Shown: positions 24,543-36,474 of the stretch, in pieces
Numbering within the stretch: the stretch's first letter is position 1
How the letters are laid out: each line of letters starts with the position of its first letter
Assembly: GCA_905183005.1 (NCBI GenBank)
Contig: CAJJDO010000095.1
Coordinates: 73,355-137,354 of the forward strand
Length of the DNA stretch: 64,000 nucleotides
Direction: 5' to 3'
From: Paramecium pentaurelia
Lineage: Eukaryota > Ciliophora > Oligohymenophorea > Peniculida > Parameciidae
Notes under the pieces: generated by a model
Databases searched by the model: none
Told to the model about the DNA's origin: nothing
What the model saw: only the letters and a program-made list of their open reading frames with translations
Translations under genes and position numbers: made by a program

Positions 24543-25666
24543 TCATATATTTTACAATAATATTTCTTCAATCAATTATTCAGCAGTTTTATGTTTCCCT
24601 TTTTACTCAACATATTTAATTATATATTATTCACCTTTTTATGGAAAGAGTTCCAATAATTTTTAAATCTTCTCTTCTTATGGTGTTAATGGATTCTTAG
24701 CTGGAGCCTTAACTCTTACTGGAATTTAACCATTAACTAAACATAATTAACCGTTTTCATTTTCAACATATATCTAATTTTTTAGAATTAATTATTTACT
24801 TCAAAAATATAACAAAATTAGTCATTGTTTATGAAATGTTGAGCAATGTATGGAATTGAAATCTTAATTGATGCAATACTACCTGGAACAAGGTCTTTAA
24901 ATCTTTAAGTAACATTTAATCCTTTATTTGTTATATATGGATTAATCCAATTCTTATTACCAGTATTTTTCAATTATAAACAAAGATTAAGATTCTTATT
25001 TTGAATGCTAGTAAACTTTGGAATTTTAGTAATCAATTAAAATTTATAATTATTTGGATCAATTTTTTCTTCTTTTATTAATAAACCTAATTCTGTTAAC
25101 TTTTAATCAATAATTTCATCTATAAGTTATTTTAGTTATTCATTATTTTTATAATCTATTTTATTTGTATTTTAAGCATTATCAATTTATTAAACCTTTG
25201 CTTAAGTTCTAGTATTATTAATTAAATAAAATTACCCAATATTGCCTAATAATGGTTTAAATTATTGGCACTAATCTTATTGATTAGGTTAGATGAAGGT
25301 TTAAGCATCTTGATTCTTCTTATCTGTTGTTATAATACTTTGATTTAATAAATTCCATGAATCTTTTAAAATCTCTTAATAATTTTGAGTTTCTGTAACA
25401 AGTAATTTAATGGAAGGCCATCCTTATTAATGATAAAATAGTTTTAACTATAAAAAAGTAACATCTGAATTGATTTCAGTGACTGCTTCAGGATTTTCTA
25501 TTAATTTAAGTTTAAAAAATATACATGGATTTATGATTGCAAATAAATGTATTTAGTTCAATTATTTATAAGTATTCTTGATGGTTTCAATTAAATCATA
25601 GTAATGAGTAACATTAGATGGTACTTTGTGAATTTTCTTGAGATAAATAAACTTAATGTTTGACAT
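24543..25666 (-). CDS. NBR1-like PB1/FW-domain protein (candidate autophagy receptor)
   Basis: 365 aa with a 26-nt intron (24774-24799). Residues 1-75 look like a PB1 domain: KFIYLKKIHKVPSNVTHYYD, with the basic cluster typical of PB1 heterotypic contacts. Residues about 215-300 carry the NBR1 central (four-Trp/FW) pattern LCLQLKNTGNKNWINPY then VPGSIASIKISIPYIA. The last 55 residues form a small helical domain, EEKIQKLLELFPQK to TAEQLIEEILLQNI, placed like a UBA/CUE domain. PB1-FW-UBA is the order in NBR1-family selective autophagy receptors. No zinc finger or clear LIR was seen. It has a paralog at 57194. Confidence 0.65.
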
Positions 25667-25848
25667 TTAATTAATTATAATATTATATGAATTTTATATT
25701 CTCATCATCTTAATTATATATAAATTCTAATAAAATATGATTATAATTATATAGAATATAAACATCTTATCATTATGATTATGAATTTGTAGTAATTTAT
25801 TTAATTGATAAATTTAGATAAATATATTTATTTCTGTTAAATTTTTAG

Positions 25849-26181
25849 ATGGGAAATCAGATTCAAAAAATCAATAGAAAAATCGATTAATTACTTTTTA
25901 AAGCCTATGATTATTTAATAAAAGAGGATGAATTATCAGATAAGACTGTAGATGTACTTTCTACAGATGATAATTTAAATGAAAATTTTGAAGAATCAAA
26001 GGAGAGTTAAATTTAAGATTAATGCTAAAGTTTAAATCTATATAGGAATAAATCAAAAGTAATAAATAAAACAACTGAAGATGAATTAGGTAGTAAAAGA
26101 AAATCAAAATCTTAATTATTTTCTGATAAAAAGAATAATAAAAAAATTTGTGAAAACAAAGAAAATTATCTATATAGCTGA
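25849..26181 (+). CDS. Small Gly2 protein, hypothetical
   Basis: 110 aa, single exon, MGNQIQKINRKIDQLLF. Gly at position 2 makes N-myristoylation possible, but position 6 is Gln rather than Ser/Thr. A first helix is followed by acidic, disordered sequence with DELSDKTVDVLSTDD and a basic end. No family recognised. It diverges from the NBR1-like gene with about 180 bp between starts, and is followed by a (TA)n run. Confidence 0.55.
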
Positions 26182-26324
26182 TATTTATATTTATATATAT
26201 ATATATGTGTGTGATATTAATGAGTTTTAAAATTTAGTTATATTTTTTACAATTATGATTAATAAATTATGATTTTATAATAAATTCAATAGAATAAATT
26301 AAGTTAAACATATAAATATACAAA

Positions 26325-27142
26325 TCATTCTTAATGACTAATAATATATTCTTCTAAAAATTGTCTTGCTTAACACTTTAATTTCTATTTCTTTTTATAA
26401 TCAGATTGATATCTACTTTATCTATTCTATGATCCAGATAAAGAAGGCATAAATGTTTAATTTTATTATGGTAAAATTGCATTTGTTTATGATTATGAAA
26501 CAATATTATAGAAATGTTGATATGATGTTTTTAAATATGGATTTGGTGTCTAATTTGTATGTCTTTTATAATGAGCTTCTCTAACATAATGATCATTTTC
26601 TAATTAAGAACTACATGCTCTAAAATGTTTATTGTAAGTAGTTTTTTAAGTCATTGGTAAGTTTATAGAATGATCAACTTCAATAGGTTTTAACATTTTA
26701 GTTATATCTAATATAACTTTTAATATTTACTATTTGGTTATTATTTGAAATTTGCTCTATAAGAAGTCATCTCAACAACAGGTGAATCATTTTTCCAGTC
26801 TTAAGAAGAGGGTTTAAAATTTTCAGTTTTCTAAATGTTAAATGATTGAAAATTTCTTTAGTAGGTAGAAGATCTAAAAACTTATTCAAAATTTGACTAG
26901 TATTCTACTTTTTAAACTGGTTTTGGAGGGGAAGAATATTTCCACATATATTCTCTTTTATAATTTGACAGTAATATTTTGGGATAATCATAAGGTTGTT
27001 AAATCATTTAACATTTACATTAACCACATAAACAATCAGCACATACACATGTACCATCAAGATGTGAATAATTTCTAGATTTTTACATTCTAATTTCTTT
27101 GATTCTTTATTCAATTGTACTTGTTGATCTTGGCTTTGACAT
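26325..27142 (-). CDS. SAXO-like axonemal microtubule protein
   Basis: 264 aa with a 23-nt intron (26708-26730). After a basic start (MSKPRSTSTIEQRIKEI) comes a Cys motif CVCADCLCGQCKC, which matches the N-terminal cysteine motif of SAXO/FAM154 proteins. Spaced repeats of aromatic and basic residues follow, such as SNYKREYMWKYSSPPKP, MTSYRANFKQQP and KTTYNKHFRACS, the Mn-type repeats that bind and stabilise axonemal microtubules. It likely works in cilia. A second, longer gene of this type lies at 62571-63771. The repeats are divergent, so the repeat count is not certain. Confidence 0.72.
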
Positions 27143-27358
27143 AAATTTAGAATAATTTTTATTTAAAATTATTAACTCCAATAATTAAATGAGATAATCA
27201 TAGAACTTTACTATTATATGATGTTCTATGTATATAAGAATATAAACACTTCATTATTCTTCAATTAATACAATGGAATAAATATATTTATTAATATTAA
27301 TTAATTCATATAAGGAAGAATTAATACATGAAATTATTAATAAATAATATCATTGTCA

Positions 27359-27673
27359 ATGATAGGTCCAAAATAATTATTACTAATTCCCTTAAAATAT
27401 TATTAAAATCATGAAGATTAGAATGTATAATGTTTGGATGATTTTGAACTTAAAATTTAATCAAATGAAGAATTTTCTACTACTCATATTATTTAAACTT
27501 AATATTCTCATAAAAAAGTATAGAAGATTGATAAAAAAGTTAAATTCAATCCAACTATCATCAGTTATAAATTCCGTGAAAGTGAACCAGCTATTACAAT
27601 TTCTAAATAGATGAAGAAATTAATATAAATGTAACCAAATTTAAAATGGATCAATCCTAACATTTAAGTATGA
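27359..27673 (+). CDS. Small hypothetical protein with RVxF-like motif
   Basis: 104 aa, single exon, MIGPKQLLLIPLKYYQN. The middle contains KKVKF followed by NPTIISYKFRESEPAI, in which KKVKF matches the degenerate PP1-docking consensus [RK]-x-[VI]-x-[FW]. The motif is short and can occur by chance. The standard-code frame here is a shadow; the ciliate-code frame has far more protein-like composition. No family recognised. Confidence 0.5.
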
Positions 27674-27929
27674 AATTAATATGATCTTTATTATTTTCAC
27701 TCCTCAACTTATTAAATTTTTATAATATATATGACAATTTACTAAAAATAATTCAATCTTAGATGTTGAAAATTAGATAAATATATAAATAAATAAATTA
27801 TTATTTCTAATTATTATATCAATTTTTTATTTAACAAATACTAAATATCTAAAATTACTATATATTATAATTAATTATATATATATTTATTTTATTTTTG
27901 TTACAATATTTATAATAACTAAATTTGAA

Positions 27930-29247
27930 ATGTCATTAGATAATTCAAAGTTATAAGATTAATAAGAAGATATAAGATCAAATGATTATTTATCTGAATT
28001 TTAATACAAAAAGAATCGACCATCATAAAAAGATTGGTCAAATAGAACTAATAAACCATTAAATAATAATAAATTGTAAGAATAAATACAAAGTGAATTC
28101 TTAAGCAAACCATAAAGTTAAAAGGAGGCATAAATTTAACATAAAAAAAATGATACAATTTAATTGTATCCTTCTCAAAAAACAAATTCAAATAGAAATT
28201 CATTGGCTGAATAAGAAAAATAAGAAATTTAGTTTCAATTAAATTAAATAAAAAAGGAGTAGGAAAATTAAATACAATCATAAGCTCGTAAGAATTCACA
28301 ACTTAAAATTTAGCCTGTTTTCAATATCAATATCTAAATTACTAAAATTTATCCTAGATCTTCAAAATCTTTAGATGTTGCTTAGAATTCATACAATAGA
28401 ACAGAGAAAGAATTAAAGTAGTTAAAACCAATTCAATAAATTTAATCTAATATATTCTAATCATAAAGCAGGGAAATTATCAATAGAAGTTCAAATAATC
28501 AAACCCAAATTTCAGATTTTGATAAAGTCAATTCAGTGATTTACCCCAGCCAATCATAATTAAGAACTTATGAAATTAGATTTGGAATGTAGAATGATCC
28601 TAAGTTATAAGAGAAACAGGATATTTTATCTGATATTCATGAATAATTAAAATAATTGACTATTACATCAAGTAGTAAAAAACATTCAATTTTGGAAGAT
28701 GCTCTTTAATTGTGTTTATTGTTATTGCCAGATTTAAGAGGATTTGACCGACATATTATTTCAAAATAATTTTATGAAAAAATGAAGTGTGTGTATTAAT
28801 TAGAAAGAAATTATTAAGCATTTGTAAGAAGGTAAATATTATAATTAAATAAATAAATAGATTCTATCATTTATCAATATTTTCAGAAAGTTGGACTACA
28901 TAAAATATATCAAAGATGTGTGAAATAATAATGAAAAATTAATAGAGTACACTTTAATCATATCATATAATTTATAATATAAAAGACAAAACAATTGAAT
29001 TCCCATCACAAAATTCGAATAAGAAGATACCTGAAAAACCTAAAGCAATTCAATAAATAATACAAAATTAATAAAAAAAAAGAATTGTTTTATCATGTAA
29101 ACAATTTATTAATAATTAGTAACTACTAAAACACTTTCTTAATATGTAAATCTTTCTGCTAAGGAAATTGATGAAGATATTTAAGAATTTGATGATGAAT
29201 TGTAATTTGTTGAAATGATTCTGAAATTAATTCCTCTCGCTTTATGA
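27930..29247 (+). CDS. Hypothetical protein with disordered N-terminus
   Basis: 421 aa after two introns (28832-28860, 29 nt; 29097-29119, 23 nt). Residues 1-230 are Gln/Asn/Ser/Lys-rich. From about residue 235 a more ordered region starts: LEDALQLCLLLLPDLRGFDRH, then QFYEKMKCVYQLERNYQAF. The C-terminus is acidic then hydrophobic, KEIDEDIQEFDDEL to LIPLAL. No named family recognised. It is followed by 770 bp without genes. Confidence 0.7.
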
Positions 29248-30019
29248 TTATATTTATTTATAATTTAAAATTGTATAATAATTTATTTATAAATTTTAGT
29301 TGAACAACTATATTTATTTATAATTGCATCTTTATAGGATAGAATAATTTATTTTTATTCAATTAGTTTTAAAATATCTTAAATTTATTCTTATATGAAT
29401 AAGGAACTTAAATATATAAAGAATATAAATATTACTTATTTACAAGATGAGGTTTTATTCATAATGAGGAAAGAAGAATATTACTAGAATATTATCAATT
29501 TGAACAAAAATATTCAAATTTGTTAAATGATTGATTCATTTTAACTTTATTTATGTGCAATTATGATTAATTATAATTAATAATTATAGTAAGATATAAG
29601 TTTAATTATTGATTCATTTATTTGTTAAGAACTTATATGTATTATTATTATTTACTAATTATCAATATGGTTACAATTTTGTATATAATTTAAAATTAAA
29701 AGTTAATAATTCTTTAGATGATGAACACTTTGATTTTATTATAAGATAATAGATTAGATAAAATATGATAATATATTAATATTCTAAATTTGATTAATGA
29801 TTTTTCAATAATCCCATATGAATTTAATTAATATAACAATACAAATACATATGTTTAAGAACATTATATCATAATTATAAATTTAAATTAGTTCTTCATT
29901 GAAAATGATAGTTAATATATGAATTGATATTTAAAATCTTTATGAGTATCTTTCAATTAAAAAATTAAATTCTAATATATATTAAAAATCATTTTTTAGT
30001 ACAAAATAGAAAAAGTTAA
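29248..30019. other. Intergenic, no gene recognised
   Basis: About 770 bp of extremely AT-rich sequence between convergent genes. Frequent TGA/TCA in all frames; a repeated word of the form TATTTATTTATAATT occurs twice near 29250-29320. Confidence 0.6.
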
Positions 30020-30298
30020 TCAGTATTTCTAATTATTCTTTCTTCTTTTGAGAATAGTTGAAGTTTTAATTGACTTTAGTTTAGGAACCGTAACAATTCT
30101 TTTCAAAAGAGAATCATAAAAGTGAAAAGTAGTTTATTCAATAGCCAATTCTGAAGTATCAAAATCCTCAAAGTTTAATATATCATCTTCAACTAATTTA
30201 ATGATAGTTTTGACAGGAGAGTTTCTGCATGTGTCTAAAGTAGATTCTCGACTCATTTAAAGAGATGATTTATAGTGCGTAGATTCAGAGCATCCCAT
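30020..30298 (-). CDS. Small MGC-type, probably N-myristoylated protein
   Basis: 92 aa, single exon, MGCSESTHYKSSLQMSRE. Gly2, Cys3 and Ser6 fit the N-myristoylation plus palmitoylation pattern of membrane-attached adaptor proteins. The middle is acidic (LVEDDILNFEDFD) and the C-terminus very basic (STILKRRKNNQKY). No fold recognised. One of several tiny Gly2 proteins in this window (also 34382, 45621 and 25849). Confidence 0.6.
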
Positions 30299-30713
30299 AT
30301 AAATTTAATAATTATTAATGTCATTCTGATGATGCAGTATCTAATTATAATATTAATGTTAATTATATTAAATTAATCATAACATAGTGAATCACTAATT
30401 CTGTAAAATGAGTTAACTTTACATATTTAAATTTTATTGTCATCTAAGAATTTAAATTTGTTTTGAATTAATATAATTTATTGAATATTACATATATTAT
30501 TAGATTTACTATAATCCAAACATTTGTTTAGTTAATTATTATATTAATATACTAATAATTGAAATAATCAAATATATTCATATCTAATTACATTTTAATT
30601 GTATTGAAGAATATTATTATAAATAAGTTAATCCTTTATTAAATTTTTGTATTTAAAATAATCATTTTTTTATATTAACTCTTTTGAAAAACAAAAAAAT
30701 ATTAAAATAATAT
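30299..30713. other. Intergenic, no gene recognised
   Basis: About 415 bp of AT-rich spacer between two minus-strand genes. No open frame with protein-like composition. Confidence 0.6.
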
Positions 30714-33472
30714 TCAATATAATCTCAATTAGTAACCATACACATCATTAAGTAATTGTTAAGCAAAACCTACACATTCTTGATAATCTTTATCATTGAA
30801 TTAACTTAGTTTTCGTATTAATTCAATAACAAAATTACTAGTAATAAATTCTTTGATTTTTTATTTCATATCTGGTAGATTTTAAAAGAAATGAGAGCAA
30901 TCAAATATACAACATAGAGTTAATCTTACATATTCCTAAATTCATATTTAATATATTTACAATAGTTGGTTTTAATTTTAAATTACACATTTCTTAACAA
31001 AATATAATAAACCATTAAACTGTATCACCTAATTCAAAAATAGGAGTTTTTGGATCACAATATGCATGTAATATACATGTATAAAATGCAGTCATTGTTT
31101 CTTTCAATCTTTCAGCATAATCTTAATCAACACTTAATTTGCTTTTTGTTAAATCTATACTAGCTGCAAATCCTAATTTAAGTATCTCTTTTAGATCATT
31201 AATAAATGGAATTGATTTATCTTTTAAACCTAATATGATATCTGCAATTGCATTATAAACTTATATTTTCAATTCTCTATTAAAACTAACATTCTAATTA
31301 TAATCATATTATTTAGATACCTTTATTAATCCAAAGAAATAATTTAAAATATTCATATAGGGTACAAATTCTTCTTCCATTGCTCTAGCTATATCAGATA
31401 AACAGAAGAGTGCAGTTTTAAAACTATCCATATCTTCTGGTTCTGAAAGTGGTTTATTTAATTCAGTAATGATTTAAGTAGAATATTTAGTTAATTTCTT
31501 TTTAAATGCATAAGCAATTCCAGATAAAACATAAAAGTAATCATTCTTAACTCTAGAATCAACTTTAGATAGAGTTTTCATTATATCTTCAAATTATTAA
31601 TCAGGAGTAGTAGAATCATCTAATCTTACAACACATCCATGCATTGCACTCATTAATCCCATTTCAAGATGATATTTAATTTCAATTGGTACTTAATTAC
31701 TACTTTCTAGTAATTAAATTTATTAATAAAATTGTAATAAGTAATCATTACATAATTTAGTTTCAGTAACACTATAAATGATATTTAATATAGCCATAAA
31801 TGCAGTATCAATGAGTGAAATTTCAGAATTTTTGATATCAGATCTAACTGATGTACTAGCTAAATGTTATAATATAGTGAATTTCTCTTATGTAAAGACA
31901 CTATTTTAAAAATTAGTTAATCCTTCAGTTAAGTAAACAAAGACCCAAACTAAATTTTGTACAATAGAAATTTTATTAGATAATTAATCTAAAAGAGTAA
32001 TAAGCATTTATTTAGATTAATCATGTTCATGAAAGCATTATGGATAATTTTCAGCTATTCTACTTAAAGTAAGTGTAGTTGCTTTTTTTACTTTAAAATT
32101 TTAATCAATAAGACAAGTAAATATACTACTTAATGCTGATTTAATTAAAAGACCAATCTCTTCAGTTTATACTTCAGCTAAAGCTCCAAATGCCATAACA
32201 CTTGCTTTTCTATATTCCCATTATTAATGAGTTATAGTATTTTAAATAAAATTTTTAACAGCATCATATGTATTATTACCAGCAAATTCAATTATATAGG
32301 CTAAACCTTTACTTGAAGAATTGGGTACAGATAATCCTTGATATTCGTCATCTGCATCTGCATCATCCAATAATAGATTACGCATAAATGGAATAATAAA
32401 TCCTTCATAATTTTTCTTAAAAAATTAAATACAACAATCAACTGAATTAGTTTCTGGTGTTTATTAATTTGTATTTTCAATTATAGTTTCTTTTATTTCT
32501 GCACATATTGTATTCCAAATTTCAATTGCTGCTATAGTTATTTCTCCTTAATTCTCAAAAACAACTTATGTAGTTTAATATAAATCTGAAATGAATACAG
32601 GTAAAAATGCAAATAATTATTTAACATAATCAATTAAACATTATAAAGATTTAAGTTTAATCTCTTATATGTTTGACATAGCATTTTATAAAATTAAATT
32701 TTTAACAAAAGTAAATATTTCCTACAATAGAATATTATAAAAAAACTTACTTATTATGTGAATAGATTATTCATAAAGTAAAGTGAATCTTATAATGCTT
32801 TTATTGCAGTGATTCTAATCTCTACATTTTATTCATTTGTATCCATTCCAACACAAATTCCCATCAAAATCACTTTAGCATCTTATTCTGAAATACCTGA
32901 AGATTAATGATTTTTCTATTATATATAATATATATATATACCAATGATTCACATATATATCCTAAAGTCATGATAGCTGATACTTTTACTAAGACATTAC
33001 TATGTTTTGAGTTTGTAGTTAATCTTGATATAAGATCTGGCCATTCTTAGCGTGGTAATTCAATAGCACATATCTCACTTATAGTCTAGAGTATAGAATT
33101 GATATATTTACATTAGCAGCTGATCTTCTAATCTCATGTTCAGGATCAATTAATTAATCCATGAACTTAATTTTTACTTCATTTTTAGTATTTTAAGAAC
33201 AAGCTAACCACATGATTTAATTTGAAGGATGCTTAAATATATTAACTATAAATCATTACAATTAAACCAACTAATCGTTTTACTAAAGTACTGCATGCAA
33301 TACGAACACGATTCTGAATTGAACGATTTGCAAATGCAGATGCACAATACACAAGAAATTCATCTGTATATTCATCCTTATACTTTAAGAGTACTTATTC
33401 AGCCTATCCACGTGAATTATTGCTATCAAAGAATGCACATTGCACTAAGTCTATAAATTGTTGTGGCTACAT
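30714..33472 (-). CDS. Importin subunit beta-1 (karyopherin beta)
   Basis: 874 aa, almost exactly the length of importin beta-1, after five introns (33232-33259, 33086-33111, 32916-32941, 32722-32750, 30936-30960; 25-29 nt). Built of HEAT repeats throughout. Diagnostic early segments are DSNNSRGQAEQVLLKY, then CAIELPRQEWPDLISRL and SVLVKVSAIMTLGYICESL-like helices. An acidic loop LLDDADADDEYQG lies at mid-length, in the place of the acidic loop of HEAT 8 that contacts the IBB domain. It imports NLS cargo with importin alpha and responds to Ran-GTP. Its C-terminal repeats are complete, with no sign of decay. Confidence 0.93.
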
Positions 33473-34381
33473 TTTGTGTTTAATTTTAAAATAAATTGTA
33501 AATTATAGTTTACTTAAGTTCTCAATATTAGTTTATATAAATAATGTTTATTCTTAAAATATAATACAACTAATTATTTATAAAACAGAATCATATTTAT
33601 TTTACATTCATCATATAGATAATAACAATATATAGTAATTATTATTTGATATAAAATAACATATTGAAGATTATAAAATATATTAACTGTTTAATCAATT
33701 AATTCTTCCTTTTTTGTATTATATAATCATTATTTGAGTCAACTTTTATTTATTCTCATATATTTTGGATTATCATTACTAATTGTTTTTATTCATTCTT
33801 AAAAAGATAAATAATTTTATATTATCTAAGATAAATGAAATCTCAAAACATTAAAATCTAAACTTTATGATATGATTCCTATTTTTACATTTGTTATTCT
33901 ATTTACATAAAAAAAATCTATTATTGTATATTAAGTTGATGTTCTATTAATAATCTTTTCATTATATATATGTAAACTATATTCAAGATTCTTATACTAT
34001 TTAACAAAATAAGAAGAAATTCAATAAATAACTATGAAATAAAATTTAAAAAATAATTGCAAATATAACTTAATTTAAACTTAATATAGTAAGAAAATAG
34101 GAATGTTTTGTTTTATGTTAGAATATTTAAGTATAATGGGAATATAAATCATGGTATAATATAAAACTTTTCAATTATTGTTGATTAATGAATTTGATGT
34201 ATAATAAACTTTAAATAAAAGAAAATGGTAGAGATTTAAAGTAGAAAAAGGATAGGATTCATATAAAAATAATGTAAAGGAAGTGAATAGATATTTAAAT
34301 TAATTTAGAAGTAGTGATTGAATATAAGCTTACAACAGTAAAGGTTGCTATGAAATGATTTGGGATAATTGAATATATAAT
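33473..34381. other. Intergenic, no gene recognised
   Basis: About 910 bp of AT-rich DNA upstream of the importin gene. Stops occur in every frame. It probably holds the importin promoter at its left end. Confidence 0.55.
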
Positions 34382-34627
34382 TCAATTTGCAATGGAGGAT
34401 TTTTAAGGTGTGGCAGTTTTATTACGACATAGTTATTCTTGTAAGGCATCTTTAACATCAGACTGTAGTTTAACTTACTTTCTGACAGTTTTTGTTTATC
34501 TATATTCATCTAGAATTAGATGGGCTTTAATTCGTTATTCCTTCTCTCTCTATTCTTTATTAAATGTGGATTCCATCATCATAGTTTTCTATTGGCTTAC
34601 TTTTTCAGATGTTATTGTGCATCCCAT
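34382..34627 (-). CDS. Small MGC-type, probably N-myristoylated protein
   Basis: 81 aa, MGCTITSEKVSQQKTMMMES. Gly2, Cys3 and Thr6 fit dual lipidation. The rest is a charged helix, NKEQREKEQRIKAHLILDEY, ending PQKSSIAN. No family recognised. Its frame is the same as that of the upstream exchanger gene and no TGA lies between, so it could instead be the tail of a longer exchanger protein. I favour a separate gene because of the MGC start and the AT-rich, low-complexity gap. Confidence 0.5.
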
Positions 34628-34730
34628 ATTTGTTAATAATTATATTATATATATATATAATTGATGATAGATATATAATGTATATAACTATTTGGATATG
34701 CTTAATAATATTAGAGATTAGGAATAATTG

Positions 34731-36422
34731 TCAGATAAGCATATTTATAATTGAATATAATTAATTTAATTAAATTCTTCAATGTGACTCTGCCTGTCTT
34801 ACTGGAGTGAGTTCTCTCCTATCCAATCAACAATAATCATTTACTTCTTCACCAAAAATTCTTAAAAGACTTTCTCATCACATTTCTCTAAACAATCTTT
34901 CATTCTATGTACCCATCCTTTTTGATGTGCTATTCTTATACCATTTTCTGATTGGAAATCCTTCACATTAATTTCAGATGAAATCTCTTTAGGTTTCTCT
35001 TAAATATCACATTTTTCCAATACATATTATAAAGCTGAACCTTAAACAAAAATCTAAATTTATAATTGCATATTAAATCATATATTACATTTAAAGCAAT
35101 TATAACTACTGTCATTGTTAATATAATTTCTCCTTCTTCTTTAAAAGTATCAGCTGCATCTAAAGCCAAAGCATAAGCCATTGCACCTCTTAATCCACAA
35201 AACCACATTGCTTTTTGATGATTTGGTTTTATAAAATTATCATGACGATATCTATTGAGTATAAAACTAACAATTTTTATATTTATATATCTAGCCACTA
35301 TTACAATCAATATAGAAGATATAGCCAAAACTATTCCCATTTCATTCCAAGCTAAATCATAACCAACTACACCTATCCCTATAAATAGAAAGACTAAATT
35401 TTCAAAATTGTAAGACAATATATGATAGAATTTATTTAATAACTAAAAATAGAAATCTTTTTTATAATTTACTTCTTTTCCACTTTCAGATAAATTAGGT
35501 AAAGCATATTTAGCCATAACAATACCACAAAATACAATACTTACTATTCCTGAATAACCAACAGCTTATGATATTAAATAACAAACCCATGGAATTATTA
35601 CAGTAACTGATACTTCAATATGTTCTGTTTCATAAGAAACTTCCTCTTTTACTTTCAAAATCTATTATATTCTATTATCAATAAATACATATGCACATAA
35701 AACACCAATTATTATACCTATTGCAATTGATACTATAAACATTGTTAAAAATTATTTCATTGCTTCCCCATAACCAACAACTTCTTAATTCCAAATTCTT
35801 CCAGATATTCTAAAATTAATTATTCATTAAATCAAATACTCATATAATAAAAGAGAAATTGCATCATTAAGAATACTTTCTCCATAAAGTAGAATATGAA
35901 TATGTTTATCAGCATCTAATTATTTAAATATTGCTAACACAGCTACTGGATCAGTAGAGGATATTAAAGATCCGAATGCATAACTACTAGTTAATGATAA
36001 TTTCTAAAATTTTGCATTAATTATAATTTATATACTTAGATAAGTAATCCAACCAATTATAAACTAAATGCTGTTACAAATGTTGCTATTAAGGTACCAA
36101 TTACTGCAAACATTACAATACTACCAAAATTTTAAAAAAACAATGCCTTCTCCATATTAATTGAACTTTCAAATAATATAGGTGGTAATAAAACAATCAA
36201 AAAGAATTGACTAAATCCTTATCTATATTCTTATAAAAGTGATGATTTATCAATAAATAATAGAAATAATCCTGCTGCTATACCTATCAATGCTGTTATT
36301 ATGGTATTATTTAAGTAATTTTTTAAGTATCTATTATTCATCCAATAATTAGTTAAAACTTCATTTATCACAAGCAAAGTAAGCATAAATAATATGGCAT
36401 TACATAATATTTATACATCCAT
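34731..36422 (-). CDS. Na+/H+ exchanger (NHE, CPA1 family)
   Basis: About 532 aa with introns at 36004-36035 (32 nt), 35054-35088 (35 nt) and probably 34776-34801. Start MDVQILCNAILFMLTLLVIN. Twelve or so membrane segments. NHE hallmarks are LLPPILFESSINM, STDPVAVLAIFKQL and LYGESILNDAISLLLYEY (the ion-binding ND), with CGLRGAMAYALALD near the end, the conserved Arg/Gly transport motif. IFVQGSALQYVLEKCDI starts the cytosolic tail. The protein exchanges Na+ or K+ for H+ at the plasma membrane or endosomes. The C-terminal end is uncertain: without the last intron the frame runs on to 34382. Confidence 0.88.
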
Positions 36423-36474
36423 AATTTTATATAATTATTAAATTAAGAATTTAAAATAATTTAAGTCAAAGGAT

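Noticed and set aside
32916..32941. (TA)n run as a repeat element
   Set aside because: It is the body of a 26-nt intron of the importin gene, not an independent repeat.
34410..34664. Plus-strand membrane-like frame of 84 codons
   Set aside because: Antisense to the small MGC-type gene and without family resemblance.
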